DNA of 64,000 nt from Planctomycetota bacterium (GCA_018968885.1 JAGWZK010000014.1:31551-95550), one strand, 5' to 3'; numbered from the stretch's first letter, positions 1-7,787 are shown. Notes: generated by a model from the sequence alone, not told the origin. Program-made: numbers and translations.

Positions 1-273
1 GACAAAATCCACCATCGCTTCTGATGGTGCGCCATTTCCTTCCGACTCAGTCTTGGAGTGTCCCTTGGCCTTGGGACCCATGTTCATCGCCAGCAGAATC
101 ACGAAGAATCCCATCATCAGCGCCACGTTGTCTGCAAACGAAATCAGCCATTCCGGCGCACCTTCGTGTTCACCTTCTGCGTGACCACCACCGCCGTGAC
201 CGCCGCCGTGGCCACCGCCGCCATGCGAGCCATGCTCTTCACCGTGCTCTTCTTTGTGTTCGTGATCAGCCAT
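1..273 (-). CDS. motB: MotB-family stator protein, N-terminal part (truncated by window edge)
   Basis: The frame is open from the ATG at 273 to base 1, so the C-terminal OmpA-like peptidoglycan-binding domain lies outside the window. The 91 visible residues are a His/Gly-rich cytoplasmic tail (about residues 4-36, with HGGGGHGGGHGGGGH), then APEWLISFADNVALMMGFFVILLAMN. This matches the MotB transmembrane helix with the conserved Asp (SFAD) that carries protons or sodium in flagellar stators. It lies 44 bp downstream of motA on the same strand, the usual motA-motB order. The His-rich tail is not part of the common family pattern. An OmpA/MotB protein of another stator-like system remains possible. 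Confidence 0.85.
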   Translation of the reverse strand, partial: MADHEHKEEHGEEHGSHGGGGHGGGHGGGGHAEGEHEGAPEWLISFADNVALMMGFFVILLAMNMGPKAKGHSKTESEGNGAPSEAMVDFV

Positions 274-317
274 GAGAGTTCTCTATCAATCGGGCCAGAG
301 AAGATTCAAAGAGAAAA

Positions 318-1097
318 TCACGCTGCCTTCAACTTGGTGCGTGCCACCGCCGGGATGAACGCCAATGTCTTATCCAGCGTCACGCGAGGGTTGTCGCCCG
401 CTTGAATAGACAGAATCGCCTGAAGCATCATCTCACGATTCTGCATCTCTTCCGCCGACCGCATCGCAAGTTTGTCACCCATCGGCCCGGCAATGGCGTT
501 CGCCAGAATCGCACCGTACATGGTCGCCACGACGGCGATGGCCAAGGCGTGGCCCAGCGCGCCAATATCGGCGCTGGCCAGCTTTCCGAACATACCCACC
601 TGTCCGACCAGCGTGCCCACCAGGCCGTAGCCCGGGCCGTACAGCTTCAGCAAGTCAAAGAACTTCTTACCCGCCTTGTGACGCTCTGCCATCGCCGCCA
701 ATTCCATACGCAGCGTCGATTCGATGTTCGCCGGTTCCACTCCGTCAATCGCCTGCTTCAAACCAGCCGCCAGGAACGGATCGGGAATACTCGCGATCTC
801 ACTCTCCAAAGCCAGAATGCCGTCGCGGCGTGCCTTCTCGCTCAGCTTCGAGATAATCTGAATCACTTCCACCGTCGGCAACGACTTATTGAATAGCCAC
901 CGCTTCACATACGCAGGCACCAGCTTCACCTTCTCCATCGGCATCGCCATGAAGGTCACGCTGATCGATCCCACACCCACCATCAGCACGCCTTCGCCCG
1001 AAAAGAACATCATGAAATGTCCGTGCGACACTTCATAAAACACGAAGGTCAGCGCGGCAAAGCCGATCAAAAATCCAATCAGACTGGCCTTGTCCAT
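318..1097 (-). CDS. motA: MotA-family stator protein (proton/sodium channel)
   Basis: The 259-residue protein fits the size of MotA. It has an N-terminal pair of hydrophobic helices (residues about 3-22 and 28-50), a long charged cytoplasmic loop (about 55-145), and a C-terminal helix pair with the family signature GPGYGLVGTLVGQVGMF and a following ALAIAVVATMYGAILANAIAGP helix. MotA forms the pentameric ring around the MotB dimer and couples ion flow to flagellar rotation. The start at 1097 has a GGGGAA ribosome site 6-7 nt upstream. motB follows after 44 bp, so the two are probably co-transcribed. Confidence 0.92.
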   Translation of the reverse strand: MDKASLIGFLIGFAALTFVFYEVSHGHFMMFFSGEGVLMVGVGSISVTFMAMPMEKVKLVPAYVKRWLFNKSLPTVEVIQIISKLSEKARRDGILALESEIASIPDPFLAAGLKQAIDGVEPANIESTLRMELAAMAERHKAGKKFFDLLKLYGPGYGLVGTLVGQVGMFGKLASADIGALGHALAIAVVATMYGAILANAIAGPMGDKLAMRSAEEMQNREMMLQAILSIQAGDNPRVTLDKTLAFIPAVARTKLKAA

Positions 1098-1489
1098 GTG
1101 GCGTTCCCCGTGGCGTCGTCTCTGGTCCCATGCCTCATGTGCACAGGTTCAACGTCGGAAGAATCGACCACTCAGCACTCTCCCTCGATCCCCACTCGCC
1201 ATTCCCTTTCCGGCAGAGCACTCCTCACTTACCCACCCCATACACACCCACCAGACCGCAAATCCCTCCAACACACCCACACCCCGGTTTCAGGGACCAA
1301 CATCACTCTCCCCAAAAACTTCTACGGCTCGCACGCATCCTTGCGTCCGAGCCGGAGAAGTCCTCGAAGCCTGCCGCACTCCCATTAGCCATCCTTAGCC
1401 CGGGCGTGCAAACTGCCTCATATTCACTTGTCGCGGCGATCCATGCCGCAAACCGCATTCCGTAAACTCCGGACCAGATCTTGACAGGG
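1098..1489. other. Intergenic region between motA and mraZ
   Basis: This 392-bp stretch is C-rich and has stops in all frames that matter. Apart from the stem-loop at 1326-1353 it shows no supportable gene. The motA promoter should lie in the part next to 1098, but I see no clear -35/-10 pair. Confidence 0.5.
1316..1353 (-). terminator. Probable intrinsic terminator of mraZ
   Basis: The arms 1326-1337 and 1342-1353 form a 12-bp GC-rich stem with one mismatch and a TCCT loop. On the minus strand the stem is followed after about 6 nt by TTTTT. It lies about 140 bp past the mraZ stop and before motA. Confidence 0.45.
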
Positions 1490-1972
1490 TCAATTCCCGG
1501 CCTCGGAGCGGTTTTTGTCTTCAATCCGCCGCACCAATCCGGGCAACTGTCCAAAGACAGCCGCCTGCCTGGCTTCGCGGCGGGCCTTGTCGTGAATCTC
1601 CAGGCAAAAGTTCGCCCCGAGCATCACGACCTGGCTTCCCACTCCCGTCAACTCCAAATGTCTCTTGGGCAGAATCACCCGCCCCGAGGCATCCATGTCC
1701 AGCCGCTCGGCCATGCCGAACACCGCGCTCCACAGTTCCGATTCGTCCTCATTTGGGGCGATCCGGTTGCGAAGCTGACCCGCCATGGCGAAGAACTGCT
1801 TCTCCGGGTGAAGAATCAGGTGCCCCGACGGCCAGGGAACGCACACCCACCCACTGCCATCCCTTTCGGGATCCAGTGATTTCTTGAACTTGGCCGCGAT
1901 CGTCAGTCGAAGTTTGTCATCGATGACGCCCTCGGCATAGCCCAGGAAGCAAGGTGGTTGGGAGTTCCCCAC
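1490..1972 (-). CDS. mraZ: MraZ, SpoVT/AbrB-like transcriptional regulator (orphan)
   Basis: Two MraZ half-domains are visible: FLGYAEGVIDDKLRLTIAAKFKK, which corresponds to the family's MFxG..LDxKGRLxxPxxFR, and MAERLDMDASGRVILPKRH, which corresponds to the second DxxGRxxxP repeat. MraZ forms ring oligomers that bind direct repeats and regulates the division and cell-wall (dcw) operon. Here no rsmH, ftsL or mur gene is adjacent, so the gene is separated from the dcw cluster. The frame stays open upstream to a GTG at 2056, and in-frame GTG codons also occur at 1993 and 1972. I chose 1972 because the longer forms would run through the presumed binding array, but no candidate has a strong ribosome site, so the start is uncertain. 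Confidence 0.88.
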   Translation of the reverse strand: MGNSQPPCFLGYAEGVIDDKLRLTIAAKFKKSLDPERDGSGWVCVPWPSGHLILHPEKQFFAMAGQLRNRIAPNEDESELWSAVFGMAERLDMDASGRVILPKRHLELTGVGSQVVMLGANFCLEIHDKARREARQAAVFGQLPGLVRRIEDKNRSEAGN

Positions 1973-1989
1973 AGCTGCGGGATTATGCC

Positions 1990-2047
1990 CCACTTTGACC
2001 CACCTTGCAACACAAAATGGTGTTCTCCACCACTTTTTCTCCACTTT
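1990..2047 (-). promoter_or_regulatory. Direct-repeat array upstream of mraZ (candidate MraZ boxes)
   Basis: On the minus strand AAAGTGG occurs at 2047-2041, 2036-2030 and 1996-1990, with a variant AAGGTGG at 2006-2000. The copies pair at spacings of 11 and 10 bp, and the pairs are 30 bp apart. Known MraZ sites are short direct repeats containing GTGGG/TGGGN at about 10-bp spacing, in front of mraZ itself. The match in sequence, spacing and position suggests autoregulation. This is inferred from family knowledge. Confidence 0.55.
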
Positions 2048-2057
2048 GTGTATCACT

Positions 2058-2066
2058 TGTGGATAA
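2058..2066 (+). promoter_or_regulatory. Perfect DnaA-box sequence upstream of mraZ
   Basis: TGTGGATAA is the exact reverse complement of the consensus DnaA box TTATCCACA. It is single and lies just upstream of the mraZ repeat array. A single 9-mer may be chance. Confidence 0.3.
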
Positions 2067-2104
2067 CGCTGTCACTTGTCCTTCCACACTCCCCAGTCTC
2101 GGGG

Positions 2105-2154
2105 AAAAAGAAAGGCCGCGCTCGACCCATTGCGGCATGGGGAGCGCGACCTTT
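2105..2154 (-). terminator. Intrinsic terminator after the sorting-tail protein
   Basis: Arms AAAGGCCGCGCTC (2111-2123) and GAGCGCGACCTTT (2142-2154) pair at 12 of 13 positions, and the inner CCCAT/ATGGG extends the stem. On the minus strand a TTTTT run follows (2105-2110). It lies 70 bp past the stop of the gene ending at 2225. Confidence 0.7.
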
Positions 2155-2224
2155 GGGGTTGGGGGTCCGTGCTGCATCAGGTGCAGCCCCCAGGTCCCTC
2201 TCTCTGTCGTTGCTTCAGTTCTTT

Positions 2225-2890
2225 TCACCGACGACGACGACGCACCGCCAGACCAAGCCCCATCGCCGCGAAGCTTGCCGCGCCCGGCGTGGGAATTGTC
2301 GTGTACGACACGCGCACGTTGTCAATACCCCACGATTCATCCCAGTAGCCGGTCAGGGGCGTGCTCGTAAACACATACGACATGTTCGTGCCGGGCGCGA
2401 TATCAGTCACCACGGTGATATTGCGATAGATCGCATCAGGCGCACCGTTCCAACCCATGTTGAATCGCTCATCAGGAGCGCGGAAGGTCTGGGAGTCATT
2501 CTGGTTGCTGAATGCTTCGTTGAAAACCTCGCCACCATTCAGCCGCACGATGAAGTGATCGGGGCCGTGGCCGGGATAATCGCCATCCCATGAGTCAATC
2601 ACATAAAGATCAAACTTCAGAGTCACGCGCTGCGTCACACCGTCAGGAAGCGAGGTGAGGGGATTCGCGACAAACAGCGTCACCGCATCCGTCGACGAGT
2701 ACTTGCCATTGAAGCGCCCCGTATATTGATTCTCTTCTCGATGCAGGGTCGTCGGTCCGCTGAATCCCTGCGACCATCCCGGAAGCGTGCTTTCAAAGTC
2801 GTTCGAGTACAGATTCACATCAGCTTGAGCAGCACCAGCAAGAAGTGAAAGCGCGGTAAGAGCCATGAGGCCGGGAAGTCGAGTCTTCAT
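2225..2890 (-). CDS. Secreted protein with PEP-CTERM-like C-terminal sorting tail
   Basis: The ATG at 2890 has a GGAGG ribosome site 10 nt upstream and starts a clear signal peptide (MKTRLPGLMALTALSLLAGAAQA). The 221-residue product has a beta-rich body beginning NLYSNDFES and containing WDGDYPGHGPDHF and DESWGIDNVRV. It resembles planctomycete proteins with a carbohydrate-binding or jelly-roll type fold, but I do not recognise a specific family. The C-terminus is PTPGAASFAAMGLGLAVRRRRR, a Pro motif, short hydrophobic helix and Arg cluster. This is the layout of PEP-CTERM/exosortase-type sorting signals, so the protein is probably processed at or anchored to the envelope. The frame extends upstream to 3085 without support. 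Confidence 0.8.
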   Translation of the reverse strand: MKTRLPGLMALTALSLLAGAAQADVNLYSNDFESTLPGWSQGFSGPTTLHREENQYTGRFNGKYSSTDAVTLFVANPLTSLPDGVTQRVTLKFDLYVIDSWDGDYPGHGPDHFIVRLNGGEVFNEAFSNQNDSQTFRAPDERFNMGWNGAPDAIYRNITVVTDIAPGTNMSYVFTSTPLTGYWDESWGIDNVRVSYTTIPTPGAASFAAMGLGLAVRRRRR

Positions 2891-3289
2891 TGATGTGGTC
2901 CTCCAGGTGGGCCACTTCACGCACAATGTGCAACGCGACCGCTCGGCCACGGGGCCGACATCGATCTGGTCATTGCGTTTGTGAGTCAGGTGAGCCGCAA
3001 CCGTCACCCTCAAGGTGCCAAGCGATTTTGGTTTCTGCCACCAAACCTTGAGACGAGGAGGTTCAAAACCCGCTTTTTGTGTCAAGATTGAGCGTTAACG
3101 GACGACAAACCCTCGCTCCAGACCCGGATTCCTGATTCGCCCCACCTATACTTCCCCCGCACGCGCAAGCCCCGGTCAGATCCTGCCTTGGGCCGCACTC
3201 ATCATCCGTAGCACATCCCGATCACAACCCTGACGGCAACTCCGCCAAGGCACGCTGATCGACTTGATTCACACGCAAGCGAGTAAGCC
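2891..3289. other. Divergent intergenic region between secreted protein and typA
   Basis: This 399-bp stretch has no supportable gene. It must hold the divergent promoters of both neighbours. It contains a nested inverted repeat: CTCAAGG (3009-3015) with CCTTGAG (3046-3052), with TTTGGT and ACCAAA pairing inside. No T run follows on either strand, so it does not look like a terminator. Confidence 0.4.
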
Positions 3290-5197
3290 ATGTCCACCGC
3301 CACCGCACCAGCACCCGCCACCACCACCAAAGAGGTCACCGACCTGCGCAACGTCGCCATCATCGCGCACGTTGACCATGGCAAGACCTCTCTGGTCGAT
3401 CAGCTTCTCAAGCAGTCGGGCAACTTCCGCGCTGCCGAACTCGAAAAGCTCGAAGGCGGCCAGCACGGCCTGATCATGGACTCCAACCCCCTCGAGCGCG
3501 AGCGTGGCATCACCATCCTCTCCAAGAACTGCGCCGTCACCTACCCCGCTCTTGATGGCCAGACCTATCGCATCAACATCATCGATACCCCAGGCCACGC
3601 CGATTTCGGTGGCGAGGTCGAGCGCGTCCTGCGCCTCGCCGATGGCTGCCTTCTCATCATCGATGCTTTCGATGGCCCCATGCCGCAGACCAAGTTCGTC
3701 CTCGGCAAGGCCCTCGAACTCGGCATCAAGCCCGTCGTCGTCGTCAATAAGTGCGATCGCCCCGATGCTCGCCCCGAGCACGTCGTCAACGAAGTCTTTG
3801 ATCTCTTCGTCGCCATGGGCGCTGAAGACCTCGCCTTGGATTTCAAGGTCGTCTTCGCCTCCGCCCGTCAAGGTTGGGCAAGCGATGATTGGAAGAAACC
3901 CACCACCGACATGCGTGCGCTCTTTGAGGCGATTGTCAAGAACGTTCCCGCCGCCAAGGGTGATGCTGATCTTCCTCTTCAGGCCCTCGTCACTTCTCTC
4001 GATTACAACGATTACGTCGGCCGCATCGGCATCGGCCGCGTCTTTGCCGGCACCGCCAAGACCGGTCAGATCGTCACCGTCATCAAGCGTGATGGCACCA
4101 TGCAGACCACGCGCATTCAGCAGCTCCTGCAGTTCCAGGGCTTGAAGCGTGGTGAAGTCGATGAAGTTCGCGCTGGCGACCTCTGCGCCGTCGTGGGCCT
4201 CGAATCCGTCGACATCGGCGACACCATCGCCGACAAAGACAACCCCGTCGCCCTCCCCCCCGTCACCGTCGATGAGCCGACCATGTCGATGCTCTTCCGC
4301 GTCAACGACTCTCCCTTCGCAGGCCAGGACGGCACCTACGTCACCAGCCGCCAGATCCGCGAGCGCCTCGATAAGGAGCTCCAGCACAACGTCGCGATGC
4401 GCGTCACGCAGGGTCGCTCCGCCGACGAATTCATGGTCGCCGCTCGCGGCGTCCTCTCCCTGGGCATTCTCATCGAGACCATGCGCCGCGAAGGATTCGA
4501 ACTCTCCGTCGGCAAGCCCGAAGTGATCATCAAAGACATCGACGGTGTGCCCCATGAGCCCGTCGAAGAACTCGTCATCGACACACCCAACGAGTCCCTC
4601 GGCGCCATCATGGAACTCGTCGGTGGCCGCAAGGGCGAAATCAAGAAGATGGAGCCGCGCGACACCCACACCCACCTGGTCTTTGAGATTCCCTCGCGTT
4701 CCCTCATCGGCCTTCGCGGCCGCGCCCTCACCGCCAGCCGTGGTGAGGCGATCATGCACCACTCGTTCCTGCGCTTTGCCCCCAAGTCCGGCGACATCCC
4801 TTCACGCCAGAACGGCGTGCTGATCTCCCTGGAAACCAACCCGGTGACGCAGTACGCCTGCGAAGGCCTCTCCGATCGCGGCGTCCTCTTTGTCGAGCCC
4901 GCAGACAAGGTCTACGAAGGCCAGATCGTCGGCGAACACAACCGCGACAACGACCTGGTCGTCAACATCACGCGCCTCAAGCACCTCACCAACATCCGCA
5001 ACGCCAACAAGGAAGCCACCGTCGTCCTCAAGGCCGCCCGCAAGATGTCTCTCGAACTCTGCATGGAATACATCGAAGACGATGAACTCCTCGAGATCAC
5101 CCCCAAGACGTGGCGCATGCGGAAGAAGATCCTCTCCGAATCGATGCGCAAACGCACCGAGCGTCAGAAGGAAGACAAGGAAAAGGCAGGCAGCTGA
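3290..5197 (+). CDS. typA: GTP-binding protein TypA/BipA
   Basis: This 635-residue protein is a full-length translational GTPase of the TypA/BipA family. It acts on the ribosome in 50S assembly and stress adaptation. The GTPase motifs are in order: AHVDHGKTS at 26-34 (P-loop), ERERGITI (switch I), DTPGHADF (G3) and NKCD (G4). The elongation-factor domains II, III and V follow, with SRSLIGLRGRALTASRGEAIMHH typical of the BipA C-terminal half. The charged tail RKRTERQKEDKEKAGS is short. A strong intrinsic terminator follows 29 bp after the stop, so it is probably transcribed alone. Confidence 0.96.
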   Translation: MSTATAPAPATTTKEVTDLRNVAIIAHVDHGKTSLVDQLLKQSGNFRAAELEKLEGGQHGLIMDSNPLERERGITILSKNCAVTYPALDGQTYRINIIDTPGHADFGGEVERVLRLADGCLLIIDAFDGPMPQTKFVLGKALELGIKPVVVVNKCDRPDARPEHVVNEVFDLFVAMGAEDLALDFKVVFASARQGWASDDWKKPTTDMRALFEAIVKNVPAAKGDADLPLQALVTSLDYNDYVGRIGIGRVFAGTAKTGQIVTVIKRDGTMQTTRIQQLLQFQGLKRGEVDEVRAGDLCAVVGLESVDIGDTIADKDNPVALPPVTVDEPTMSMLFRVNDSPFAGQDGTYVTSRQIRERLDKELQHNVAMRVTQGRSADEFMVAARGVLSLGILIETMRREGFELSVGKPEVIIKDIDGVPHEPVEELVIDTPNESLGAIMELVGGRKGEIKKMEPRDTHTHLVFEIPSRSLIGLRGRALTASRGEAIMHHSFLRFAPKSGDIPSRQNGVLISLETNPVTQYACEGLSDRGVLFVEPADKVYEGQIVGEHNRDNDLVVNITRLKHLTNIRNANKEATVVLKAARKMSLELCMEYIEDDELLEITPKTWRMRKKILSESMRKRTERQKEDKEKAGS

Positions 5198-5225
5198 TCC
5201 TCTGATCTCTTCACGACACACCAAG

Positions 5226-5249
5226 CCCCTCGTTCTGCGAGGGGTTTTT
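5226..5249 (+). terminator. Intrinsic terminator of typA
   Basis: CCCCTCG (5226-5232) pairs with CGAGGGG (5238-5244) around a TTCTG loop and is followed directly by TTTTT. Confidence 0.85.
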
Positions 5250-5289
5250 CATTTCATATTCGTGCTCTAAGCAACGATGGAGACGTGCC

Positions 5290-5709
5290 TCAATTCCCCG
5301 GCAAGTAACTCACCCTCGTAAAACCCGCATCCTTGCACGTCTGCACTGCCGCCGTTGCCGCGCCGACCGGCACATTTCCCGCCACGCGCACCACGATCCC
5401 CGGCTCGTGAGGCAACTGCGCCACCACCTGTGCCAACTCGCCACGCGAAGTCAGCTCTCGCGGCCCGATCCGATACACCACGCGTCCACCAGACGCCATC
5501 ACTTCCACGATCTGCGGCACAAAGTCTGCCGCCTTTCCACCCGCCCCGCCCTCGGTGCGCAACGTCGCCGCCAGTTCCGATTGCGGCGCGGCCAATGTTC
5601 CAGCCATCAGAAAGTACAAAAGCAGAAACAGCACCACATCCACAAACGCCACCAGTGGCAATTTGGGAATGGCCTCACCGATCCGCCTCTCACTGCGCCG
5701 AATCCTCAT
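5290..5709 (-). CDS. ExbD/TolR-family protein (second copy)
   Basis: The 139-residue product has a short basic N-terminus, one transmembrane helix (PLVAFVDVVLFLLLYFLMAG, about 18-38) with the Asp that carries protons in ExbD/TolR, and a periplasmic domain ending in a beta-strand region. The family works with ExbB/TolQ as a proton-driven motor for TonB-type outer-membrane transport or Tol function. The start overlaps the end of the preceding exbD by 4 bp, which indicates translational coupling. No tonB or receptor gene is next to the operon. Confidence 0.85.
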   Translation of the reverse strand: MRIRRSERRIGEAIPKLPLVAFVDVVLFLLLYFLMAGTLAAPQSELAATLRTEGGAGGKAADFVPQIVEVMASGGRVVYRIGPRELTSRGELAQVVAQLPHEPGIVVRVAGNVPVGAATAAVQTCKDAGFTRVSYLPGN

Positions 5710-6167
5710 GACCCACCCGCCTTCTTGGCAGGTGTGCCGCCAGGTGCAAGGTCATCAGTGCCGGTCTCTCCTGTCGTTGCAATTCGCCACTCGCGAATGT
5801 TGCTCGCTCTCAGCTTCCTCGCCAGCGCATTCAATTCCGCCGCCGGGCTGGCACGATCCACACGAATCAGCAGCCGCTTTCTTTCCCCCGGCGCGGCAAG
5901 CTCTCCCGCTGTTGCCGCCACGGTCGAATCCACATCCCCTTCCACGCCACGAATCATGAAGCGCCCGCCGCCCAAGACGTCCAGCACCAGCGGCTCCCCC
6001 ACTGATGCGCCCGTATCACCCTTTTCCCTGGGCAATGCCGATCCAGCCGTGCTCTGCTTGGCAAATTGCACCGTCAGCACAAAGAAAATGATCAGCAACA
6101 TCGTCACATCGATCATCGGCGTGACGTCAAAATCCGCGATCTTCAGCGATGGCCGGGGCCGTGGCAC
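5706..6167 (-). CDS. exbD: ExbD/TolR-family protein (first copy)
   Basis: The 153-residue product shows the classic N-terminal layout: short cytoplasmic stretch, then VTPMIDVTMLLIIFFVLTVQF with the conserved Asp. A periplasmic domain and an Ala/Lys/Gly-rich tail follow. It is the middle gene of exbB-exbD-exbD, starting right after the exbB stop at 6168 and overlapping the next gene by 4 bp. Two different ExbD subunits behind one ExbB are common in planctomycetes and may form a heterodimer. That pairing is inferred. Confidence 0.9.
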   Translation of the reverse strand: MPRPRPSLKIADFDVTPMIDVTMLLIIFFVLTVQFAKQSTAGSALPREKGDTGASVGEPLVLDVLGGGRFMIRGVEGDVDSTVAATAGELAAPGERKRLLIRVDRASPAAELNALARKLRASNIREWRIATTGETGTDDLAPGGTPAKKAGGS

Positions 6168-6992
6168 TCAGCGTCCTCCGCTCTGCGGTGCCGCGGCTTG
6201 CGTCTTCTGCATCGCCCGCACGCGATCCGCATGCAACATCGCCAGCGTCGCGATCGGCTCCATCTTCTTGGTCGCCTCGCCCATGATCGTCTCAATGCGT
6301 CTGCGGCACAGGGTGTACGCCGCCGTGCAGGGAATCGCCACAAACAAACCCATCGCCGTCGCAACCAGCGCGATCGACATGAAGTCGGCAAGCTGCGCGC
6401 TCTTGGTCGCACCCTCCATCTTGCCGATCGTGCCGAACGCTCCGATCATGCCGATGGTGGTGCCGAGCAAACCCAGCATCGGGCCAAGTGCCGCGATCAG
6501 GCCGATCCCATCCGTCGTCCGGTACACCTTGTCCACTTCGTGCTGCGCCGATTCCTCCAGCGCGGTGCGGATCTCCATCATTCCAAACGGGCTCAAGAGG
6601 CAACGCCGCACCGCTGGCCCCACCACGCGGGTGTAGAAGCAGTCATTCTCCGGACGCTCGCAGAAGTCTGCAACATCCTGGAACTTGCCTACCTTGGAAA
6701 ATTGCGAAATCTGCTCCACAATCGTCGCGGGCATCAACCTATCTCGCCGGATGTTCACAAAGTGCATGATGATCAGTGCCACCGCCACGATCGACAGGCA
6801 CAGAATCATCCACCCGACAACGCCGCCACTGGCGATGTATCCAAACAGCGAGATATCCGCAGCAGGGGCTGCTGTCTCTGTTGCTGGTGCGGCACCCAGC
6901 GCTCCGGACCCGGCCCCATCCGCCTGTACCAAAGCAAAGACCCGGCTCGTCATCACGCCAGAGATCCCCATCATCCACGCTTGCTTCAACAT
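6168..6992 (-). CDS. exbB: ExbB/TolQ/MotA-family proton channel protein
   Basis: I chose the ATG at 6992, which has an AAGGAAAG ribosome site 7 nt upstream, over a TTG at 7055. The protein then begins MLKQAWMMGISGVMTSRVFALVQA, a signal-like helix, and an Ala-rich periplasmic segment. The first core helix is ISLFGYIASGGVVGWMILCLSIVAVALIIMHF. The conserved C-terminal helix pair contains GLIAALGPMLGLLGTTIGMIGAFGTI and FMSIALVATAMGLFVAIPCTAAY, the MotA/TolQ/ExbB signature. It should form the pentameric inner-membrane channel around the two ExbD proteins encoded downstream. Confidence 0.93.
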   Translation of the reverse strand: MLKQAWMMGISGVMTSRVFALVQADGAGSGALGAAPATETAAPAADISLFGYIASGGVVGWMILCLSIVAVALIIMHFVNIRRDRLMPATIVEQISQFSKVGKFQDVADFCERPENDCFYTRVVGPAVRRCLLSPFGMMEIRTALEESAQHEVDKVYRTTDGIGLIAALGPMLGLLGTTIGMIGAFGTIGKMEGATKSAQLADFMSIALVATAMGLFVAIPCTAAYTLCRRRIETIMGEATKKMEPIATLAMLHADRVRAMQKTQAAAPQSGGR

Positions 6993-7133
6993 GAACTGCT
7001 TTCCTTGCGCTGCGCGCAATTGGCTCTTCCACCTGCGTCCTGACCTTCGCCCCAACCTTGGTCTTGGCCGACCCGCTCGCGGCTGATCATCCCCGTTCTT
7101 CCCTCATCCTACCGGCATCCCCCCATCACGGTT

Positions 7134-7673
7134 TCAGAGGTTCTTGCCCAATTCCTGACCCACAAACGTCCCGTGGTCCCGATCCTTGCGGACTCCCGGG
7201 AATTTCAGGGCCCGACCATGAGCAACGCAAAACACCCCCGCAGGCAGGTGCCCCGCCGCAAAGATCGCCTCCGTCAGATTTTGCACCGCATCGCTCCGCT
7301 TCATCTCATATGGCCGCATCGCCCCCGTCAGCACGATCGGCACCGCAGGGTCAGAGATCTGCTTGTGAAGCTCCTCGCCTGACACGGTCAACGTATCCGT
7401 GCCATGCAGAATCACGATCCCATCCGTTGGCCCGGGCAGCGACTTGCTTCCCCCTGCCGCTCGCACCGCCTCGACGATCCGCTTGCGATCTTCATCCGTC
7501 ATCGTCAGCGAGTCTTTGCTCATCAATTCGTGCAGCCGAATGCTCACCCCTTCCAGCCTCAGGCGCGCCAGCATCCGATTCACAATCGTGCGGCGGTTCT
7601 CCAGAGTCCCCGTCCGCTCTTCATACGTCTTCTCAATTGTGCCGCCGGTGGTGATGAGCGTGATCCGCGCCAT
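7134..7673 (-). CDS. Single-domain L-asparaginase-like protein
   Basis: The start at 7673 has GGGAG 6 nt upstream and gives 179 residues. The N-terminal asparaginase signatures are present: ITTGGTIEKTY with the nucleophilic Thr region, and HGTDTLTVSGEE with the second catalytic Thr-Asp pair, then PIVLTGAMRP. Usual type I/II asparaginases have about 330 residues with a second C-terminal domain, which is absent here. Small one-domain asparaginase-like proteins exist, but their substrate is not settled. It has its own unit, because a terminator for rplU lies just upstream. Confidence 0.85.
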   Translation of the reverse strand: MARITLITTGGTIEKTYEERTGTLENRRTIVNRMLARLRLEGVSIRLHELMSKDSLTMTDEDRKRIVEAVRAAGGSKSLPGPTDGIVILHGTDTLTVSGEELHKQISDPAVPIVLTGAMRPYEMKRSDAVQNLTEAIFAAGHLPAGVFCVAHGRALKFPGVRKDRDHGTFVGQELGKNL

Positions 7674-7691
7674 AAGTGCTCCCACTGTAGT

Positions 7692-7727
7692 AAAAACACA
7701 CACGGGAGGCCGAATCGACCTCCCGTG
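7692..7727 (-). terminator. Intrinsic terminator of rplU
   Basis: CACGGGAGG (7701-7709) pairs perfectly with CCTCCCGTG (7719-7727). On the minus strand the stem is followed by TGTGTTTTTA. It lies between rplU and the asparaginase gene. Confidence 0.75.
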
Positions 7728-7750
7728 CAGATCGGTTTTTGCTTTGACTC

Positions 7751-7770
7751 TGGTGCCTAGTGCCTCTTGG
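7751..7770. repeat. Heptad microrepeat, NGTGCCN type
   Basis: TGGTGCC-TAGTGCC-TCTTGGT are consecutive 7-bp units beside the rplU stop. The same unit type recurs inside the dnaX tau linker (32441-32468). Confidence 0.5.
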
Positions 7771-7787
7771 TTTGGCGGCGAAGCCGC

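Noticed and set aside
3269..4762. A 497-codon open frame antisense to typA
   Set aside because: It mirrors typA codons. GC-rich third positions suppress antisense stops, and the product is low-complexity Asp/Gly/Ala-rich. No ribosome site or homology is visible.
5407..6636. A long plus-strand frame over the exbD/exbB operon
   Set aside because: Shadow of three well-supported membrane-protein genes on the other strand.
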